NCBI GenBank assembly: GCA_949283375.1
Contig: CASDSM010000010.1
Coordinates: 1-34,885 of the forward strand
DNA from: an uncultured Eubacteriales bacterium
GTDB lineage: Bacteria; Bacillota; Clostridia; Oscillospirales; Oscillospiraceae
DNA length: 34,885 nt
Direction: 5' to 3'
Shown piece by piece: positions 31,603-34,885 of this stretch. The position numbers were made by a program, and so were the translations under genes. Position 1 is the first letter of the stretch; each line of letters begins with the position of its first letter. The notes beneath the pieces were generated by a model. The model worked only from the letters and a program-made list of their open reading frames with translations, made no database searches and was not told where the DNA came from.

Positions 31603-33357
31603 TCAGACCGTCACCTCTCTTACTGCAGTCAGATCAAACATTCTCGAGTAGCTGTCCAGCGGGATCACGATCTCTTCCCTCTGGTCAGGGAGGCCGGGGA
31701 TAGGGCTGGGGGTGATGTGGAAGGAGATCACGTCGCTCTCGTCCATCGAGAAGCCGAGGTTCCAGAAGCCGTAGTTGGGGAGCTGGCGCAGCCGCTCCCT
31801 GATCTCCGCCTTGACGTCCATCAGGCCGCCGTGGTCCAGCCGCTCGGTGAACTCGATGACGAAGGACTCGATGTTGCCGTAGAGGGCGGCCCAGGTGACG
31901 CGGTTCTCCTCCTTGTCCTCCAGGTCGGGCTCGTTGAGCAGGTAGTACGGACGCCCCGGCTCGATGTTCTGGTGATAGCGGATGCCGTAGTACAGGCCGG
32001 TGACCTGTTTGTCGGAGTTTCTCGTACACAGGCCGATGGAGTAGCGGGCGGTCTTCTGCAGGACGATCTTCCCCTCCGCCAGCAGGGCCGCGCCGAGGGA
32101 GATGGCCAGCTCACGCTGCTTGGTGGTGATATTTTTGGTGCGGAAATCCACCGCGGCGTTGGCGTCGAGATTGTAGATCTCCGCGATCTGCTGCTTGACC
32201 AGATAGAACGAGCCGAAGCCCCCCACCAGCGCGATCTTGAAATCGTTGTTCAGGCCGGCGGCGGGGTCGCAGGGGTCGGCGTTGATGTGCTTTCGCACCT
32301 TCTCGTTGATCTCGCCCACCTGCGCGGCCAGCACACCGGCGATGGTCTGCTGATAGGCCAGCCAGAGGTGATGGTAGTAGACAGGGACCTCTTCCCCGTC
32401 GTCATACTCTACCACGCAGAACTCCTCCGGCTCCTCGTCGAGGATCTGAAGCATCCACTGGTAGCTGCCATAGATGCCAAAGTGGTCCTCGATGTCCTTC
32501 ATCCGCTCCACCGACTTGAACTGGATCTCCAGGTCGCGCACGGCAGAGACAAAGTCGGGGGAGGCGTAGTCCGGGGCCTCGCCCTCGCCCAGCAGGCCGG
32601 CCTCGCGCAGGGCTTGGAGGAGCACGCTCTGCATATAGGCGATGCCCGCGCTGCCGATGGTGCTCACGCCGCGCTCGCCGGGATGGTTCTCACCGGCGCC
32701 GCCGCCCTCTCGGTAGCCGATCTCAACACCGCCGTGCCCGTCGGAGAACACCTCGGTGAGGGTGATGTCCAGCGTGCCGCCGCCGTAGTCGATCAGCAGG
32801 AGATGGCCGTTAAAGTTCTCCCCCGTCTCCCGCTCGTAGTGGTAGACAAAGTAGGCGCTGGCCGCCTCCGGCTCGGTGACCACCTGGACGTGGTCCACCG
32901 GGATATCCATCTCCCGGCGCAGCAGGTCGCGCAGGATCATCCGTCCGTCCAGGGTGTTCACCCGCTTGCCCCAGATCTCCGGCACGCAGACGACTACCTC
33001 CTCCATCCGTTCCTCTCCCTGGCGCTGCAGGGCGGTCTTGAGGAGGGACTCGAGGTAGAGGCGGGTGATCTCCCGCGGGGTGTACTCCCCGTCATAGCCC
33101 CGGCGGCTGAGCATTTCGGCGTCCGTCTCGGTCAGCAGCATCTTGAACGCCTCGAAGATGCGCACGGACCTCCTGCCGATCAGATTCTGGGCTCCGTTGC
33201 CGCAGGTCACCTGACGGCTCTTTTTGGTGATGCTCACCACCGACGGGATACTGGCCGGCAGCCCCTCTCCCATCGTGATGGTCTCGACGTTGTTGGTCAC
33301 ATGATCAAAGTGCGCGAGCGTGGAATAGGTACTGCCAAAGTCAATGCCCAGCTTCAA
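31603..33357 (-). CDS. Hsp70/actin-fold ATPase without standard substrate-binding domain
   Basis: A 584-residue protein with TTG start at 33357, chosen because the phosphate-1 motif LGIDFGSTYS begins at residue 3 and AGAGGG lies 7 bases upstream. Phosphate-1 is residues 4-12, connect-1 VVTEPEAASAYF 159-170, phosphate-2 LLLIDYGGGTLDITL 186-200, and the adenosine motif IALVGGFGSF 375-384. The remainder to 584 (about 150 residues after the nucleotide domain) is beta-rich, with WAALYGNIESFVIEFTERL, and does not look like the DnaK peptide-binding domain or lid. It starts two bases from the end of the HerA-type gene. It may act as an ATP-driven switch for the array. Confidence 0.87.
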   Translation of the reverse strand: MKLGIDFGSTYSTLAHFDHVTNNVETITMGEGLPASIPSVVSITKKSRQVTCGNGAQNLIGRRSVRIFEAFKMLLTETDAEMLSRRGYDGEYTPREITRLYLESLLKTALQRQGEERMEEVVVCVPEIWGKRVNTLDGRMILRDLLRREMDIPVDHVQVVTEPEAASAYFVYHYERETGENFNGHLLLIDYGGGTLDITLTEVFSDGHGGVEIGYREGGGAGENHPGERGVSTIGSAGIAYMQSVLLQALREAGLLGEGEAPDYASPDFVSAVRDLEIQFKSVERMKDIEDHFGIYGSYQWMLQILDEEPEEFCVVEYDDGEEVPVYYHHLWLAYQQTIAGVLAAQVGEINEKVRKHINADPCDPAAGLNNDFKIALVGGFGSFYLVKQQIAEIYNLDANAAVDFRTKNITTKQRELAISLGAALLAEGKIVLQKTARYSIGLCTRNSDKQVTGLYYGIRYHQNIEPGRPYYLLNEPDLEDKEENRVTWAALYGNIESFVIEFTERLDHGGLMDVKAEIRERLRQLPNYGFWNLGFSMDESDVISFHITPSPIPGLPDQREEIVIPLDSYSRMFDLTAVREVTV

Positions 33358-33358
33358 C

Positions 33359-34885
33359 TCAAATCCCTCTTTTCTCTGCGTCTGCAAAGGTGATGTCGCG
33401 GCACAGCTCCCAGAAGGCCCGGTCGCGGATGGCCACCGGCGCCTCGTTGGACACCTTGACAACGCTCTCGTGTTTTTTCAGCCCCTTGACCCGGGCATAG
33501 CTGGCGGCGATCTCCGGGTCCTTCGGCTGGAACTTGAAGACATATTCCAGATCCCGCTGCTTGATATCACTGACATTGTGGACCACCCAGGTGAGGACGT
33601 AGCGGGAATAGTCGTCATCGTCGCCCACAAAGTGGGACAGGCTCTGGGTGGAGAGGATCACGCCCACGCCGAACTCGCGGCCCTCCTTCATGATCTTGCG
33701 CAGGGAGGGGTGACGCTGGGAGAGGAAGCTGTCCGCCTCGTCCACCAGGATCAGGTTGCGCAGCTGGCGGTAGCGTCCGTCGGTCGCGCTCGAGCCGTGG
33801 GCGTGCATCTGGGCGTAGAACTGGTCGAGGGTGATGGCGACGATCAGGCTCTGGATGTCGCTGTCATAGCCGGACAGGTCGATCACCACCACGCCCCGGA
33901 GCAGGTCCGCCAGCGGTCTGGCCCGGTTCGGGTCGCTCTCAAAGAGGCAGAAGCGGTAGAGCTTGCTCATCGCCGCCGTCAGCGAGTCCACCGCCCGTCC
34001 GGCATTCTCCTGCTCGAAGATGCGGTAGACCTGATCAAAGGTGGGCGCCCTTCTCTGCCAGGTCTCCGGGGCGGAGGGGTCGATGCCCCGCGCGGCGTAG
34101 GCCTTGAGGATGCAGTCGAGCAGGACCTGCTGCTGCTTGGGTCCTAGGTGATAGATCTTGGACAGCGTCGTCTGGAACTCGTTGGCCGTGTGGATGGGCA
34201 GCAGCGGCTTGAAGGACTTGGGCCGGTTGAGCGCCAGCGGATTGTAGGGCAGGCGGCAGGGCTTGAGCACCCTGGCCCCCGTCGCAGCGACAAAGTCGGC
34301 CTTGGTCTCGTTGTAGTCCCCCTTGTAGTCGAAGATCAGGATGCCAAACGGCGCTCCGTCGTAATTGTCCCGCTGGTTCCGGCAGAGCTGGGCCACCAGC
34401 GACTTGGTGAACTGGGTCTTTCCGGTGCCCATCGTGCCGATGATGCCGGCGTTGGTGTGAAACACCTGCTCGGTGTCGTTGGGGCGCCAGAAGACCGGGC
34501 TGCCCCCGTCCAGTTCGGTCCCGAAGAGGATCTCCATCGTGCGGTGCGTCCGGCCATCCGGCTCGTCCTCCTCTTCATCGGGCGGGCTGTCCGGCCCATC
34601 CTCGCCGTCAAAGGACTCGTCCCCGCCGTCACAGTACTCCTCTTCCCCGGTATCCTCCCCGTCCGTCCAGTCAGGCTCGGGCGGGAGGGCGTCCGCAACG
34701 GGAGGGGCGGGCGGAGTTTCCCGCGCATCGTCCACCGGCGGGATGGGGGAAGGGGGTACCTCCCGCGCACCGTCCTCCGGCGGGATGGGGGGAGGGGGTA
34801 CCTCCCGCGCACCGTCCTCCGGCGGGATGGGGGGAGGGGGCGCGGTCTCCGGCCGCTCCCACGGGAGGGGCGGCAGGGGCGCGGG
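33359..34885 (-). CDS. HerA/FtsK-type ATPase, N-terminus outside window
   Basis: The frame stays open to the window edge (508 residues visible), so the start lies beyond it; an internal GTG at 34735 is not a good start because the repeats continue upstream. Residues 1-110 are proline- and acid-rich with 14-residue repeats (PPEDGAREVPPPPI). The ATPase follows: GIIGTMGTGKTQFTKSLV (Walker A), FGILIFDYKGDY, NLILVDEADSFLSQ (Walker B) and ILSTQSLSHF (sensor region). This order is that of HerA-type hexameric translocases and resembles the ATPase end of DptH. It may pump DNA or protein. It leads the visible array and ends two bases before the Hsp70-like start. Confidence 0.8.
   Translation of the reverse strand, partial: PAPLPPLPWERPETAPPPPIPPEDGAREVPPPPIPPEDGAREVPPSPIPPVDDARETPPAPPVADALPPEPDWTDGEDTGEEEYCDGGDESFDGEDGPDSPPDEEEDEPDGRTHRTMEILFGTELDGGSPVFWRPNDTEQVFHTNAGIIGTMGTGKTQFTKSLVAQLCRNQRDNYDGAPFGILIFDYKGDYNETKADFVAATGARVLKPCRLPYNPLALNRPKSFKPLLPIHTANEFQTTLSKIYHLGPKQQQVLLDCILKAYAARGIDPSAPETWQRRAPTFDQVYRIFEQENAGRAVDSLTAAMSKLYRFCLFESDPNRARPLADLLRGVVVIDLSGYDSDIQSLIVAITLDQFYAQMHAHGSSATDGRYRQLRNLILVDEADSFLSQRHPSLRKIMKEGREFGVGVILSTQSLSHFVGDDDDYSRYVLTWVVHNVSDIKQRDLEYVFKFQPKDPEIAASYARVKGLKKHESVVKVSNEAPVAIRDRAFWELCRDITFADAEKRGI
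34739..34852. repeat. 42-bp tandem repeats in the HerA-type gene
   Basis: Two 42-bp units (34739-34780 and 34781-34822) differ at a single base. A third unit (34823-34852) lacks 12 bp, and a decayed copy precedes the first. Each unit encodes 14 residues, PPEDGAREVPPPPI, so the repeat preserves frame. It likely varies in copy number between strains. Confidence 0.8.

Noticed and set aside
31543-33393. Plus-strand 616-codon open frame opposite the Hsp70-like gene
   Set aside because: Shadow of the Hsp70-like gene, whose motifs are in the correct order on the minus strand.

Overview
The window is GC-rich Bacillota DNA. Short intergenic gaps, strong Shine-Dalgarno sequences, a TPP riboswitch with a transcription terminator, and gene families typical of gut Clostridia (RepA_N/DUF6017, PcfB, DUF1847, EFR1, ThiW) suggest an Oscillospiraceae-like gut anaerobe. 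This placement is inferred from gene content, not from a marker gene.

Region 1 (1-5200, minus strand) is one end of a decaying integrative/conjugative element or plasmid. It reads, in transcription order, two small Cys-rich proteins, a RepA_N-type initiator, ParA, ParB, an unknown gene, PcfB and a VirD4/TraG coupling protein. It is damaged in three places. An IS5-type transposase start lies against a truncated VirD4 gene. A ~275-bp element with 18-bp inverted ends splits the unknown gene. A SpoVT/AbrB-type gene survives only as its first 12 codons at 5160-5195. A perfect 27-bp palindrome lies inside parB.

Region 2 (5347-12719) is a catabolic/transport cluster. A PucR-family regulator faces a class-III aminotransferase, a cytidylate-kinase-like protein, an APC permease, an iron-containing alcohol dehydrogenase, a DUF1847 protein and a GNAT acetyltransferase. 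The genes fit uptake of an amine or omega-amino acid, transamination to an aldehyde and reduction to an alcohol; the substrate is not determined. The aminotransferase carries an in-frame TAG at codon 179 and is otherwise intact.

Region 3 (12798-16932) is a thiamin salvage operon: promoter, TPP riboswitch, terminator, then thiW-thiM-thiE-thiD-tenA. Neither thiC nor thiazole-synthesis genes are present here. A strong hairpin separates it from a convergent EFR1-type flavodoxin/ferredoxin gene (17074-17895).

Region 4 (34885 down to 18065, minus strand, ~16.8 kb, running off the right edge) is the most unusual part. It is a tightly packed one-direction array: HerA/FtsK-type ATPase, Hsp70-like ATPase, an 850-residue coiled-coil protein, a small zinc-ribbon protein, a 538-residue protein of unknown fold, three tandem paralogous helical proteins, a 248-residue helical protein with ESCRT-III-like features, a Vps4-type AAA ATPase with a possible MIT-like N-terminus, a second AAA-like protein with altered Walker motifs, and two zinc-ribbon/RCC1-repeat proteins. 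I read it as a candidate multi-ATPase assembly system that may include a bacterial ESCRT-III/Vps4-like membrane- or filament-remodelling module. That function is inference; the gene order, motifs and paralogy are visible in the sequence.
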